A stretch of 49,633 bases of DNA from Candidatus Gastranaerophilales bacterium (GCA_944326905.1 CALVFU010000009.1:1-49633), one strand, 5' to 3'; positions 8,117 to 17,563 are shown, numbered from the stretch's first letter. Notes: generated from the letters alone by a model not told the origin. Numbers and translations: made by a program.

Positions 8117-9482
8117 CATAATTATTGATACGCTTAAAAGAAGCGGCAGAGAAATTTATCTTGTAGGCGGCTCAGTAAGAGATGCAATACTTGGCAGGAA
8201 AACTTACGATAACGATATAATTGTAATTGATGAAGATGCCGGTACTTTTGCAAGAAACTTAGCCCAAACTCTTAAAGCGGTTTTTATTCCTCTTGATGAA
8301 GAGAACAAAATATACAGACTTGTTATGAGAGACAAGGTTAATTATATAGATATCACAAATCCAATAGAAAATAGTCTTGAAAAAGATATTTTGAGACGCG
8401 ATTTTACAATAAACTCAATAGCTTTAAATATTAATACCGGCAAGATTGTTGATATCTCCGGCGGGGAAAAAGATTTAAAAAATGGTATTATAAGGATGAT
8501 TAGACCTGAAAATTTTGATGATGACCCGTTAAGGATTTTAAGAGGATTTAGGTTTGAAAGTACATTAGGATTTAATATTGAACCAGAGACATTAAAAGCC
8601 ATGACACGGCGCGTTAATTTGATTTCTAAACCGGCAGTAGAGCGGATTAATTGTGAAATATTAAAACTCTTTGAAGGTAAATATTCTTCTAAATCCCTGC
8701 TTTCAATGGACAAGTCCGGACTTTTGGAGCTTATTTTTCCGCCAATTGCTGATGTAAAAAAAGTTCCGCCAAATACACATCATCACCTTGATTTATTTCA
8801 TCATTCGGTTGAGGTTGTAAGCCAGATACAAAAATTATATGAGACATCTTCTGATGAAATCCGCAGACACCTTGACGCGCATGATTTTGGCGGAACATCA
8901 CGGCTTGGACACCTTAAACTTGCCGGATTTTTACACGATATAGGAAAATTCCAGACTTGGACAATTGAAGAAAGCGGCAGACATAGGTTTATTAAACACG
9001 ATGAAGCCGGCGCTAAAATGGCAGATGCATTATTAAAAGAAATGCATTTTTCTAAAAAACAAATAGAATACCTGACTCAAATGATTAGATTGCACATTTA
9101 CCCTTCAAACGTAATACAAGCCCCTAATTTGTGCGAAAAACATTATATGCGCTATATTCGTAAAATGGGTGACAATGTAATAGATAATATTATCCTTGCA
9201 AAAGCAGACCGGCTTTCTGCTCTTGGCAGCGCAATTACTCAAGAAATGATTGAAGATAACCTAAACGGACTTGATAAAATGCTTAATTATTACTTGAGTA
9301 TACGTGATGCCCTAAAGCCGCTGCCTAAGCTCCTTAATGGTAATGATGTTATAAGGATATTGAAAATCAAGCCTTCTCCGCTGCTTGGTGAAATATTAGA
9401 CGGACTAAAAGAAGCGCAGATATCAGGAGAAGTTAATACTAAAGAGGAGGCAGTTAATTTTGTAAAAAATTACTCCCGCTAA
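8100..9482 (+). CDS. cca: tRNA nucleotidyltransferase (class II, with HD domain)
   Basis: This protein builds or repairs the 3' CCA end of tRNAs. The head domain has LVGGSVRDAILG (21-32) and metal-binding Asp37-Asn-Asp39, then RRDFTINSIA and the DDPLRILRGFRF motif that continues into the neck domain. A C-terminal HD phosphohydrolase domain is visible at LAGFLHDIGK (His279-Asp280). Length is 460 residues. The start overlaps rsmE by 17 bp and uses an AGGAAA-like RBS. A second class II enzyme lies at 19803-20876, so this one may add only CC, only A, or act as a poly(A) polymerase. Sequence reading alone cannot settle which. Confidence 0.88.
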   Translation: MDIPNNIIIDTLKRSGREIYLVGGSVRDAILGRKTYDNDIIVIDEDAGTFARNLAQTLKAVFIPLDEENKIYRLVMRDKVNYIDITNPIENSLEKDILRRDFTINSIALNINTGKIVDISGGEKDLKNGIIRMIRPENFDDDPLRILRGFRFESTLGFNIEPETLKAMTRRVNLISKPAVERINCEILKLFEGKYSSKSLLSMDKSGLLELIFPPIADVKKVPPNTHHHLDLFHHSVEVVSQIQKLYETSSDEIRRHLDAHDFGGTSRLGHLKLAGFLHDIGKFQTWTIEESGRHRFIKHDEAGAKMADALLKEMHFSKKQIEYLTQMIRLHIYPSNVIQAPNLCEKHYMRYIRKMGDNVIDNIILAKADRLSALGSAITQEMIEDNLNGLDKMLNYYLSIRDALKPLPKLLNGNDVIRILKIKPSPLLGEILDGLKEAQISGEVNTKEEAVNFVKNYSR

Positions 9483-9488
9483 TTTTTT

Positions 9489-11099
9489 TTATGCAGAATA
9501 ATCTTTGCCGCCGACAATTCTAAGGTGCCTGTTTGAACCTTCTCCGACCGATTTACTTTCAAGATTGTGCTGCTCGACAAGTTCATGCTGAAGTTTTCTT
9601 ATATGCTGGTTTTGCGGTGAAAGTTCAATGTGCTCAGCACCCGCAAGAATTTTATTAATAGCTGCTTTTGCTTCGTCAAGTGCCCGCTCTGCGTCGTCAC
9701 AGTATCCCTGCAGTCGTTCTGTCTGGTTTTGTAAATCAAGCGCTTCTTTCATAACTTTTTGGATTTGCGCCATTGAATTTGTTTTTACATAGAAAATTTG
9801 AAGTCTGTAATCATTTGCAGTAGAAAGAACTTTAGCTCCGCCCTTTGCAAAATTTTTGTGTGCAATAACTAAATCTGCTTCATCAATATTACGTGTAATT
9901 TCAACATTCAAGTCAAGACGTTCAATAATTTTTTCAACAATCGTTCTTGAAACCGCATAGAGGTATATTTTCTTAAACGACTTCATATCTTCGACATACT
10001 GCTTGCGGTTGAATGAAAATTTAAGGCTGTCAGAAGGCTCAGGAAGAATTTTTTCTTCAATCTTATTTATATGTTCTGCTACAGTCTGAACAGGAGTTTC
10101 AGCTTTTGACAGTTCTTCATACCCTTTATCGACTTTTCTTATTTCAGGTCTTATAGGCCAGCCTCTCAGGATATAATCGACAGCTTCTGCCGCATCTTTA
10201 TATACCGCAAGAGTATTTCTGTCAATAATTTCTATAACAATATCAAAAGTCGGTTGTTTTTCGCGTTCCAACACTGTTTTTTGCGAGCCGCGGCGCTTTG
10301 CTTCATCATCACCTAAGGTTACAGACTGTACCCCGCCTACAAGGTCTGAAAGCGTAGGGTTTTTAATAAGGCTTTCAAGGCTGTTACCATGAGCGGTGGC
10401 AATAAGCATTACTCCGCGCTCTGCAATTGTTCTTGCAGCCTGTGCTTCTGCTTCTGTTCCTATTTCATCAACCACTATAACTTCTGGTGTATGGTTCTCA
10501 ACCGCCTCAATCATTATATCTTTTTGATATTCCGGCTGGCGTACCTGCATACGTCTTGCACATCCTATTGCAGGATGCGGAGTATCACCGTCGCCCGCTA
10601 TTTCGTTTGATGTATCAACTATTACAACTCTTTTGCCCAATTCGTTTGCAACAAGCCTTGATATCTCTCTTAATTTTGTAGTTTTACCAACTCCCGGGCG
10701 TCCTAAAAATAAAATACTTTTCCCTAATAAGCATACATCCTTTATGCAAGCAATTGTTCCTGTAATTACACGTCCTATACGGCACGTTAGACCAACTATT
10801 TTACCCTGTCTGTTTCTTATAGCACTAATCCTGTGCAAGGTTCCCGGTATTCCTGAGCGGTTATCAGATGTAAATTCCTGGAGGTGGCTGGTTATGAAAT
10901 TAATGTCATCCTCGGTAATCTCTTCACATCCTATACGCTCAATTTTTCCGCCGGCGTGCCTGATTTCTGGAATACGTCCTATATCAAGCACTATTTCTAT
11001 TACATCTTCCAACTGGTCATGCGTAACATTACGGACAATTTTGTCAGGCATTATTGCTAACATTTTGTCTAAGTCATTATGGAATTGTATCTCATTCAT
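9489..11099 (-). CDS. Ycf45-like AAA+ ATPase with C-terminal R3H domain
   Basis: This 536-residue protein matches the Ycf45/R3H family, widespread in cyanobacteria and plastids and related in its ATPase to SpoIIIAA and PilT-like secretion ATPases. Walker A is GRPGVGKTT (133-141) and Walker B is VIVVDEIG (Asp211-Glu212). The ATPase core is followed by a variable linker and a long helical stretch. The C-terminal R3H single-strand nucleic-acid-binding domain (about 485-530) contains HIRKLQHELVEQ and RHLRI. The function is not established; binding of RNA or single-stranded DNA is likely from R3H. A TATAAT box with extended TGG lies 72 bp upstream. It supports a cyanobacterial affiliation. Confidence 0.85.
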   Translation of the reverse strand: MNEIQFHNDLDKMLAIMPDKIVRNVTHDQLEDVIEIVLDIGRIPEIRHAGGKIERIGCEEITEDDINFITSHLQEFTSDNRSGIPGTLHRISAIRNRQGKIVGLTCRIGRVITGTIACIKDVCLLGKSILFLGRPGVGKTTKLREISRLVANELGKRVVIVDTSNEIAGDGDTPHPAIGCARRMQVRQPEYQKDIMIEAVENHTPEVIVVDEIGTEAEAQAARTIAERGVMLIATAHGNSLESLIKNPTLSDLVGGVQSVTLGDDEAKRRGSQKTVLEREKQPTFDIVIEIIDRNTLAVYKDAAEAVDYILRGWPIRPEIRKVDKGYEELSKAETPVQTVAEHINKIEEKILPEPSDSLKFSFNRKQYVEDMKSFKKIYLYAVSRTIVEKIIERLDLNVEITRNIDEADLVIAHKNFAKGGAKVLSTANDYRLQIFYVKTNSMAQIQKVMKEALDLQNQTERLQGYCDDAERALDEAKAAINKILAGAEHIELSPQNQHIRKLQHELVEQHNLESKSVGEGSNRHLRIVGGKDYSA

Positions 11100-11170
11100 T
11101 ATATATAATATGCCTTTCTGGTTGGCTGAAACGGCTTATTAAGTTTTTAAATTAATCTCCCTGTATAATT

Positions 11171-11198
11171 ATTATACCACATTACGGCATTTTTATAA
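11171..11198 (-). promoter_or_regulatory. Promoter of the Ycf45-like gene
   Basis: On the minus strand TTATAA (11193-11198), a 16-bp spacer and TATAAT (11171-11176) preceded by TGG form an extended -10 promoter. Transcription would start near 11164, leaving a leader of about 65 bases before the ATG at 11099. Confidence 0.6.
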
Positions 11199-11247
11199 CA
11201 GACTTAACATTTTGCAAAAAAGATGGATTTCAAAATCGCCAAAAGCC

Positions 11248-12693
11248 TTATCTGGCAACAAGTTCGCGGTATAATTTTAGGTATTCTTTTGAACTTTTTT
11301 CCCATGAAAAATCAGCAGACATAGCACTGTTTCTCATGGCATTTAGAGTATACTTATCTTTGTAAACATACATAGCGCACTCTATTGCAGCTTTCATAGC
11401 CCAGCCGTCGTAATTCCAGAATTTAAACCCTGTAGAGTTATCAAGCGGATATCCGACAACCGTATTATCAAGCCCGCCGGTTGCTCTTACTATAGGAAGT
11501 GAGCCGTACCGCATAGCAATTAACTGGCTTAATCCGCATGGTTCAAAAGCTGACGGCATTAAGAAAAAGTCGCTCCCTCCGTACATAAGATTTGCTAAGT
11601 CCGCCTTATAGCCTATATAAGCTCGAATGTTTGACGAATTATTTGACAGCCAGATTAAAAGGTTTTCATAATCTTTATCCCCGCTGCCTAAAAATACAAA
11701 ATCTGCATCCATATATTTAAGCTCGTTCTCTACCTGCCTGATTAAATCAAGCCCTTTTTGCGGTACTAGACGAGAAATAAACGCAATAAGCGGACGCTCA
11801 GGGTTGTATCTTAAACCAAAAAACTCGCAGACTTTTTTCTTGTTTGCTTCTTTATTTTTTAATGATTTTTTATCATATTTCTTTACTAAATTCTTATCAG
11901 TCTTAGGATTGTAAACATCATAGTCAATACCGTTTAAAATACCGACAAGCTTATGTGTCTGCCCTCTTAAGGTATAATCCATTCCTTCACCATATTCAGG
12001 GGTTAAAATTTCCTCAGCGTATTTGGGTGATACAACAATTATTTTATCAGAGTAATTAATGGCTCCCTTCATCCAATTAACACGTCCCCAGTGTTCACAG
12101 CCCCATTCATTATAAACTATATCGCGCCGCATATTAGCAAAATCTACAACATCGTCAAACCATACTCCTTGATATGCAAGATTATGTATTTCAAAAACGT
12201 TCTTTGCTCTGCACCAGAAATCGTCAAATTTGTAATTCGCTTTAATATACAAAGGTATCATTGCTGTGTGCCAATCGTTAGAATGAATTATATCAGCTTT
12301 AAAATTAAGCTGTTTAGCATACTCCAAAACCGCCAAAGAAAACGCTATATATCTTTCGTGTTCGTATCTTGGATCAAGCCATTTGGGATAAACTTCCTTA
12401 AAACAGGAAAAATACCAATCGTTATGAACAAAAAATACATTAATATTTGTGCCTGGAAGTTTGCACATAAATAACCTGAACCTCTGCGGACGTTCCTGGA
12501 AGGATATCCACATAAGAGAGTTATCAAGTTCTTTAATCTCCCATTTATCAACATCAATGCATCCGTGGAGCGGAGTAAATATTGCTATCTCAGCATCCCT
12601 CTCCAGTGCTTTAGGCAGACTTCCTACAACATCCGCAAGACCGCCGGCTTTCGAAAACGGCGCAACTTCTGCTGACGCAAACAGTATCTTCAT
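11248..12693 (-). CDS. glgA: Glycogen synthase GlgA (ADP-glucose dependent)
   Basis: GlgA extends alpha-1,4-glucan chains from ADP-glucose in the cytoplasm. It is a GT-B retaining glycosyltransferase of family GT5. The N-terminal substrate loop reads KAGGLADV from Lys15 (the usual KxGGL). The C-terminal half has ISRLVPQKGLDL and the FEPCGLSQL block with the catalytic Glu. The length of 481 residues is typical. The start is backed by CAGAGG. Other glycogen genes (glgC, glgB, glgP) are not in this window. Glycogen storage fits a fermentative gut lifestyle, together with pflB further along. Confidence 0.94.
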   Translation of the reverse strand: MKILFASAEVAPFSKAGGLADVVGSLPKALERDAEIAIFTPLHGCIDVDKWEIKELDNSLMWISFQERPQRFRLFMCKLPGTNINVFFVHNDWYFSCFKEVYPKWLDPRYEHERYIAFSLAVLEYAKQLNFKADIIHSNDWHTAMIPLYIKANYKFDDFWCRAKNVFEIHNLAYQGVWFDDVVDFANMRRDIVYNEWGCEHWGRVNWMKGAINYSDKIIVVSPKYAEEILTPEYGEGMDYTLRGQTHKLVGILNGIDYDVYNPKTDKNLVKKYDKKSLKNKEANKKKVCEFFGLRYNPERPLIAFISRLVPQKGLDLIRQVENELKYMDADFVFLGSGDKDYENLLIWLSNNSSNIRAYIGYKADLANLMYGGSDFFLMPSAFEPCGLSQLIAMRYGSLPIVRATGGLDNTVVGYPLDNSTGFKFWNYDGWAMKAAIECAMYVYKDKYTLNAMRNSAMSADFSWEKSSKEYLKLYRELVAR

Positions 12694-12708
12694 ATTTAAC
12701 CTCTGCTT

Positions 12709-12737
12709 ATTTAAACGACATTAATATTTTATTTCAA
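12709..12737 (-). promoter_or_regulatory. Promoter of glgA
   Basis: On the minus strand TTGAAA (12732-12737) and TTAAAT (12709-12714) are separated by exactly 17 bp. The predicted start near 12702 leaves a leader of about 9 bases that would still hold the AGAGG before the ATG. Confidence 0.45.
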
Positions 12738-12832
12738 ACAATAATTTTGGTAAAGTAGGGGATAGAGTGATAAAAATAATTTTACCTATACGCAAAGTGA
12801 AAGCAGAATTAAATTATACACAAAAGAGAAAT

Positions 12833-13276
12833 TTATTCCTCTAATTCTTTTTTTATATCCTCGGAAGAAACATGTACTATTGGAGAGTTTTCATCTTTTC
12901 TAAGATAAACATCTTTAATTCCGGCTTGAATAATAAAACGTTTACACAAAATACAAATAATATCGTGCCCCCAAATATACATAGTTGCGCCTTTGCACCT
13001 GTCTTGACCTGCTTGAATAATTGCGTTTTGTTCAGCATGGATTGAGCGGCAGGTTTCGTATTTAGTGCCGGAAGGGATGTTGTTTTTGATTCTGTAGCAC
13101 ACACCTCGCTCATAACAAGATTCAACACCGCTAGGGGTGCCGTTGTAGCCGGTTGCCTTAATTTTTTTATCTTCGCCTACGATTACTGCTCCAACGTTTG
13201 CGCGTAAACAATTAGAACGAGAAGCGCAAGTTTTAGCTAAATCTAAAAAATAATCAGTCCAAGGCTTAATCCCCAT
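12833..13276 (-). CDS. Deoxycytidylate (dCMP) deaminase family protein
   Basis: This zinc deaminase of the ComEB/dCMP deaminase family converts dCMP to dUMP for dTMP synthesis. The zinc-binding and catalytic residues are His80-Ala-Glu82 in SIHAEQNAI and Cys108-x-x-Cys111. The usual proline before the first cysteine (PCxxC) is Ile107 here. Length (147 residues) suits the family. The start is supported by AAAGGA 9 bases upstream. A dGTPase lies elsewhere in the window (32228), so two dNTP-pool enzymes are present. The gene is probably monocistronic, between tsaD and glgA on the same strand. Confidence 0.88.
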   Translation of the reverse strand: MGIKPWTDYFLDLAKTCASRSNCLRANVGAVIVGEDKKIKATGYNGTPSGVESCYERGVCYRIKNNIPSGTKYETCRSIHAEQNAIIQAGQDRCKGATMYIWGHDIICILCKRFIIQAGIKDVYLRKDENSPIVHVSSEDIKKELEE

Positions 13277-13361
13277 AGCCGAAATCCTTTCTATCCCAAT
13301 TGTGACATATATTATGGAATTTTATCAAGCTTAAAAAACAGATTGTTACATTTTATAATAT

Positions 13362-13394
13362 TTATTTAAATACAACTAATCCGTATTTAAATAA
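13362..13394 (-). terminator. A/T-rich hairpin directly after tsaD
   Basis: TTATTTAAATAC (13362-13373) and GTATTTAAATAA (13383-13394) form a perfect 12-bp stem with a 9-base loop. It begins immediately after the tsaD stop codon (minus strand). The stem is almost all A/T, so termination would be weak; it may instead be an operator. Confidence 0.4.
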
Positions 13395-14423
13395 TTACGC
13401 TCTTGAAAAAACTTCCACATTTATATCATCTAAAGAATTTTCAAATAAACATGCACAGCTTGCAACCATAGAGGCGTTGTCTGTGCAATATTTCATTGCA
13501 GGAGCGTATACCTTATACCCCTCAGCCTCTAAATTAAAAATCTTTCTTCTTATTTCACTATTTGCAGCAACACCGCCGGCAAGCACTACAGTCTTATACT
13601 CTTTATCAACAAGCGCTTTTTTAACTTTTTTCAAAAGGGTTTCACTTACGCACTCTTGAAAAGATGCGCAAATATCATTAACCGGCAGCTCTGTCCCGTC
13701 AAAGCTCTTTACAAGCCTAAATACAGCAGTTTTTAAACCGCTGAAGCTAAAGTCATATTCTCCAATTTTTGCCTGAGGAAGCGGAAATGCTTTTGGATTA
13801 CCTGTTTGCGCAAGTTTATCCAGCTTTGGTCCGCCTGGGTACGGCAGTCCGATTAGTCTTGCTACTTTATCATACGCTTCGCCTACAGCGTCGTCTATTG
13901 TTTCTCCAATTATATTCATCTCAGAATAAGATTTAACTTCTATAATCTGTGTATGCCCGCCAGACACCAAGAGTGCTATAAACGGTGGCTCTAAATCTGT
14001 ATCTATAAAATTAGCACTGATGTGGGCGTGTAAATGGTTAATTCCAATAAAAGGTTTGTCATGAACAAGCGCAAGTGTTTTAACAGCATTTAACCCTACA
14101 AGCAGGCAGCCTACCAGCCCTGGACCTACAGTGCCTGCAAATGCTGTTACATCATCAGGCTTAAGACCTGCCTGCTTAAACGTTTCATCTATAACAGAAT
14201 TTACCGCTTCCAAGTGTTCGCGGGCAGCAATTTCAGGAATGACCCCGCCGTATACTTCATGAGTCTTAATTTGAGATGCTACAACGTTTGCAAGAACTTC
14301 GCGGCCTCCTTTTACTATAGCCCCGGCAGTCTCATCACAGCTTGATTCCAGAGCCATTATAATAGAGTTTTCGTCAATTGTAACAGGTTTATTAGAAAAT
14401 AATGTATTTTTTGTTGTGTTCAT
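13395..14423 (-). CDS. tsaD: tRNA N6-threonylcarbamoyladenosine synthase subunit TsaD
   Basis: TsaD transfers the threonylcarbamoyl group to A37 of tRNAs reading ANN codons, with TsaB, TsaE and TsaC. The ASKHA-fold protein has ALESSCDETAGAIV at its N-terminus, the iron/zinc-binding NHLHAH, SGGHTQ, and the GGVAANSEIR block near the C-terminus. I place the start at the ATG at 14423 (342 residues). The frame stays open to 14522, but that extension overlaps obgE and would lie upstream of the promoter. A TATAAT on the minus strand ends 7 bp before this ATG and no Shine-Dalgarno is seen, so the mRNA may be leaderless. A later ATG at 14357 (MALESS) is the alternative. Confidence 0.92.
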   Translation of the reverse strand: MNTTKNTLFSNKPVTIDENSIIMALESSCDETAGAIVKGGREVLANVVASQIKTHEVYGGVIPEIAAREHLEAVNSVIDETFKQAGLKPDDVTAFAGTVGPGLVGCLLVGLNAVKTLALVHDKPFIGINHLHAHISANFIDTDLEPPFIALLVSGGHTQIIEVKSYSEMNIIGETIDDAVGEAYDKVARLIGLPYPGGPKLDKLAQTGNPKAFPLPQAKIGEYDFSFSGLKTAVFRLVKSFDGTELPVNDICASFQECVSETLLKKVKKALVDKEYKTVVLAGGVAANSEIRRKIFNLEAEGYKVYAPAMKYCTDNASMVASCACLFENSLDDINVEVFSRA

Positions 14424-14429
14424 AGTAGC

Positions 14430-14437
14430 ATTATAAT
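14430..14437. promoter_or_regulatory. Shared palindromic -10 element between tsaD and obgE
   Basis: ATTATAAT is its own reverse complement and contains TATAAT on both strands: 14432-14437 for obgE and 14430-14435 for tsaD. The divergent genes are only 32 bp apart, so both promoters must use this element. Predicted starts fall near 14444 (plus) and 14423 (minus). No strong -35 is visible on either side. Confidence 0.6.
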
Positions 14438-14455
14438 ACAAAAGCGAATTAAAAA

Positions 14456-15748
14456 ATGAAATTTCTTGATAAAGCAAAAATAAGAATAGTTTCAGGCAAG
14501 GGCGGCAACGGAATGGTAGCATGGCGCCGTGAAAAGTATGTGGATAAAGGCGGACCAGCAGGCGGTGACGGCGGGCGCGGCGGTGATATTTACCTTATTG
14601 CCGATGAACATATTTCAACTCTTATGGATTTTAAGCATAAGTCTGTATACAAAGCCAATAATGGAGAAAACGGCGGAATTAAAGGAATGCACGGGGCAGG
14701 CGCCGATGATTTATATATAAAAGTTCCGCTTGGTACAGTTGTAAGAGACACAAAAACAGGAAATATAATAGGTGATTTAACCGAAGACGGGCAGACACTG
14801 CTTGCGGCAAAGGGCGGACGCGGCGGGCGCGGCAATGCACGTTTTGCAACTGCCAACAGAAAAGCTCCGCAGTTCTGTGAACCAGGAGAACCGGGTATTG
14901 AAAGAGTTTTGGAGCTTGAATTAAAACTTATTGCAGATGTAGGACTTCTTGGAATGCCAAACGCAGGCAAATCAACATTTATTAGTGCCGTAAGCTCTGC
15001 AAGACCCAAAATTGCGGACTATCCGTTTACAACACTTGTTCCCAATCTGGGAGTTGTAAAAAAATCCGACAATGGCGCTTATGTAATTGCTGATATCCCG
15101 GGGTTAATAGAAGGCGCAAGCGAAGGAGTCGGACTTGGGCATGAATTTTTACGCCACGTTGAACGCTGCAGGTTTTTGCTCCATATAGTAGATATGACTG
15201 CGCCAAATCCGCTTGAAAACTATAAAATTATTAATAATGAGCTTGCCAAACACTCAGAGCGGCTTAAAAATCTTTATCAAATAACCGTTCTTAATAAGTC
15301 GGATGCCGTTGAAGAAGCTGTCCGCGAAAGATGGAAAAACGAGTTTACACAAGTATCTAACGATGTTTTTGTTATTTCTGCGGTTACAAGAGAAAATTTG
15401 CAGGAGCTTTTATATTTTATTGAAAGAAAAATTGATGAAATTCCCAAACCGAATTTTGAAATAGATATTCAAGAAGATACCGGCGCGTATGATAATGATG
15501 ACAGTAGTTTTGAGATAACAAAATTTGCAAAAGACGGATTTATTGTAACCGGCGGAAAAATTAACCGCCTTGCAGGAGTTACAGACGCAAGAAATACTGA
15601 ACAAGTAGTAAGGCTTCAAAATATATTAACCTCTATGGGTGTTTTTGATGAACTCAAGAAAAAAGGTATAAAAAACGGGGATACAATAATAATCGGTCAC
15701 TTGGAACTTGTTCATTACGATGATGAACTTTGGGATACAAGTAAATAA
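14456..15748 (+). CDS. obgE: GTPase ObgE/CgtA
   Basis: Obg is an essential GTPase acting in 50S ribosome assembly and the stringent response. The N-terminal glycine-rich Obg fold (about 1-158) has GKGGNGMVAWRREK and repeated GGxGG runs. The G domain starts at GMPNAGKST (166-174), followed by the switch region PFTTLVPNLG, DIPGLIEGA, and NKSD. A C-terminal OCT domain fills the last 80 residues, and the length of 430 is typical. There is no Shine-Dalgarno; the predicted leader is only about 12 bases. It is divergent from tsaD and ends in a bidirectional terminator shared with lysS. Obg and RelA/SpoT, 2 kb downstream, interact functionally in other bacteria. Confidence 0.95.
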   Translation: MKFLDKAKIRIVSGKGGNGMVAWRREKYVDKGGPAGGDGGRGGDIYLIADEHISTLMDFKHKSVYKANNGENGGIKGMHGAGADDLYIKVPLGTVVRDTKTGNIIGDLTEDGQTLLAAKGGRGGRGNARFATANRKAPQFCEPGEPGIERVLELELKLIADVGLLGMPNAGKSTFISAVSSARPKIADYPFTTLVPNLGVVKKSDNGAYVIADIPGLIEGASEGVGLGHEFLRHVERCRFLLHIVDMTAPNPLENYKIINNELAKHSERLKNLYQITVLNKSDAVEEAVRERWKNEFTQVSNDVFVISAVTRENLQELLYFIERKIDEIPKPNFEIDIQEDTGAYDNDDSSFEITKFAKDGFIVTGGKINRLAGVTDARNTEQVVRLQNILTSMGVFDELKKKGIKNGDTIIIGHLELVHYDDELWDTSK

Positions 15749-15778
15749 AAAACGTGTGTTATATAACACACGTTTTTT
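15747..15778. terminator. Bidirectional terminator between obgE and lysS
   Basis: A perfect inverted repeat, AAAAAACGTGTG (15747-15758) with CACACGTTTTTT (15767-15778), has a TTATATAA centre. It ends in six T on either strand. It serves the convergent genes obgE and lysS. Confidence 0.9.
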
Positions 15779-15805
15779 AATATCCATAGATTTTTACTCA
15801 TTTGT

Positions 15806-17347
15806 CTAGCTGTTAGCAGCATTTTTTAAAGTTGGAAACATAATTACATCTCTTATTGTCGGAGAATTAGTCAAAAGCATTACAAGTCTGTCAATGCCCA
15901 TCCCCATGCCGCCTGTCGGCGGAAGTCCATATTCAAGTGCTGTTACATAATCTTCATCATAAGACATAGCTTCCTCATCGCCGTTAGCCTTTGCAAGCGC
16001 CTGAGCTTCAAATCTGTAGCGCTGGTCAATCGGATCCGTAAGTTCTGAAAACGCATTTGCAATCTCCCATCCGTTTACTCTTGTCTCAAACCGTTCAGTA
16101 AGCCGGTCATTGTCTCTGTGAATCTTTGCAAGCGGTGAAATTTCACGCGGATAGTCTATTATGTGGCAAGGCTGGATAAGAGTAGGCTCAACCGTGACTT
16201 CAAAGACTTTCTCTACAACCTGCCCCCAGTTATCGGTATCTTCTACGGGAGCATGAAGTTTCTTTGCGGCAGCAATTGCTTCTTCTGCCGTGAAAAATTC
16301 ATTAAAATCAATACCAGTAAACTCTTTTATAGAACCAAGCATTGTTTTTCTATCCCACGGAGGAGTTAAGTCAATAATATTATCACCATATTGGATTTTC
16401 ATTGTACCAAGAACCTCTTGCGCAACTGAACTTACAAGATTTTCAGTTAAAACCATCATTTCATTGTAATCTACATACGCCTGATAAAGTTCAATCATTG
16501 TAAATTCAGGGTTGTGTCTCGTATCAATACCTTCATTTCTAAAACATCTGCTTAATTCAAAGATTTTTTCATTCAGTCCGCCGACCATAATTCTTTTTAA
16601 GTGTAATTCCGGCGCAATTCTTAAAGTTAAATCCATATCAAGAGCATTGTGATGGGTGATAAAAGGTCTTGCATTAGCCCCGCTTGCTTGCGTATGAAGC
16701 ATTGGAGTTTCAACTTCTATAAACCCTTGTTTTGTTAAATATTCTCTTATTTTTTGAATAATAAGACTTCTTTTTCTGAATGTATCGCGGGTTTGTTCAT
16801 TAACAATCAAATCAACATAACGCTGGCGGTATTTTGTTTCCACATCAGTAAGTGTGGTGTGTGATTTCAATTGTTCTTTCTTTTCTTCCGAAATTTGTTT
16901 GTTTGGAAGCGGAAGAAGCGATTTGGAAAGGACTCTTAAAGACACCGCTTTAATAGACAATTCCCCGCGCGGAGTTCTTCTTATTGTTCCTGTAAAGCCT
17001 ACAATATCACCAAGGTCAATGAGTTTAAGAATTTTCATAGTATCCTCGTCCAGATTTTCTTTGTGGGAAAAAATCTGGATTTTGCCTGTAGGATCCATAA
17101 GGTCAATAAACATGCCGGAATTTCTCATCGCCATAACTCTTCCGGCTACTGAATAAGTATCTTCAGTTTCTTCTCCGGCAGGAAGATCTTTATATTTATC
17201 TTGCAAAAATTTTGCATCGGCATCTTTGTCAAAAGCGTACGGATATGGATTTACACCTTTGTCCGCAAGCTCCGCAAGTTTTTGTATTCTTGTCTGCCGG
17301 ATATTTTCTAAGGCAGAAGCCGGCTGATGTATTGTTTTTTCTGTCAT
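15806..17347 (-). CDS. lysS: Lysyl-tRNA synthetase, class II
   Basis: LysS charges tRNA-Lys. The 513-residue protein has an N-terminal OB-fold anticodon-binding domain (about 65-170; VAGRVMAMRNSGMFIDL). The class II catalytic core follows, with motif 2 FRNEGIDTRHNPEFTMIE and motif 3 GMGMGIDRLVML near the C-terminus. Length matches bacterial LysRS (about 500). The start has GAGGA about 10 bases upstream. No second lysS or editing domain is present here. Confidence 0.96.
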   Translation of the reverse strand: MTEKTIHQPASALENIRQTRIQKLAELADKGVNPYPYAFDKDADAKFLQDKYKDLPAGEETEDTYSVAGRVMAMRNSGMFIDLMDPTGKIQIFSHKENLDEDTMKILKLIDLGDIVGFTGTIRRTPRGELSIKAVSLRVLSKSLLPLPNKQISEEKKEQLKSHTTLTDVETKYRQRYVDLIVNEQTRDTFRKRSLIIQKIREYLTKQGFIEVETPMLHTQASGANARPFITHHNALDMDLTLRIAPELHLKRIMVGGLNEKIFELSRCFRNEGIDTRHNPEFTMIELYQAYVDYNEMMVLTENLVSSVAQEVLGTMKIQYGDNIIDLTPPWDRKTMLGSIKEFTGIDFNEFFTAEEAIAAAKKLHAPVEDTDNWGQVVEKVFEVTVEPTLIQPCHIIDYPREISPLAKIHRDNDRLTERFETRVNGWEIANAFSELTDPIDQRYRFEAQALAKANGDEEAMSYDEDYVTALEYGLPPTGGMGMGIDRLVMLLTNSPTIRDVIMFPTLKNAANS

Positions 17348-17527
17348 AGTCTAATTTCCTCATTTTATTTACTTATACCCTCATTTTAACATAAACAAAA
17401 ATACAATATTTTCAAATCTTATCTTCAATGTACAAACTTGAATTTGTAAGGATAACTCTCATTCAGACTTATATGTATTTTACCCCTCATGTTTACCCCC
17501 CTGATTAAATGAAATTTTAGTTCTTAC

Positions 17528-17556
17528 TTGAATTTTTACTGAAAAATCAGTATTAT
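17528..17556 (+). promoter_or_regulatory. Promoter of relA/spoT
   Basis: TTGAAT (17528-17533) and TATTAT (17551-17556) are separated by 17 bp. The predicted start at about 17563 is directly at the ATG (17564), and there is no Shine-Dalgarno, so the transcript would be leaderless. Confidence 0.65.
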
Positions 17557-17563
17557 TGTAATT

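Noticed and set aside
10389-11142. Plus-strand frames opposite the Ycf45-like gene
   Set aside because: They are antisense shadows of a well-conserved ATPase and have no RBS.
14424-14522. N-terminal extension of tsaD by 33 residues
   Set aside because: It would lie upstream of the -10 element, overlap obgE on the other strand and precede the known TsaD start pattern; the ATG at 14423 is preferred.
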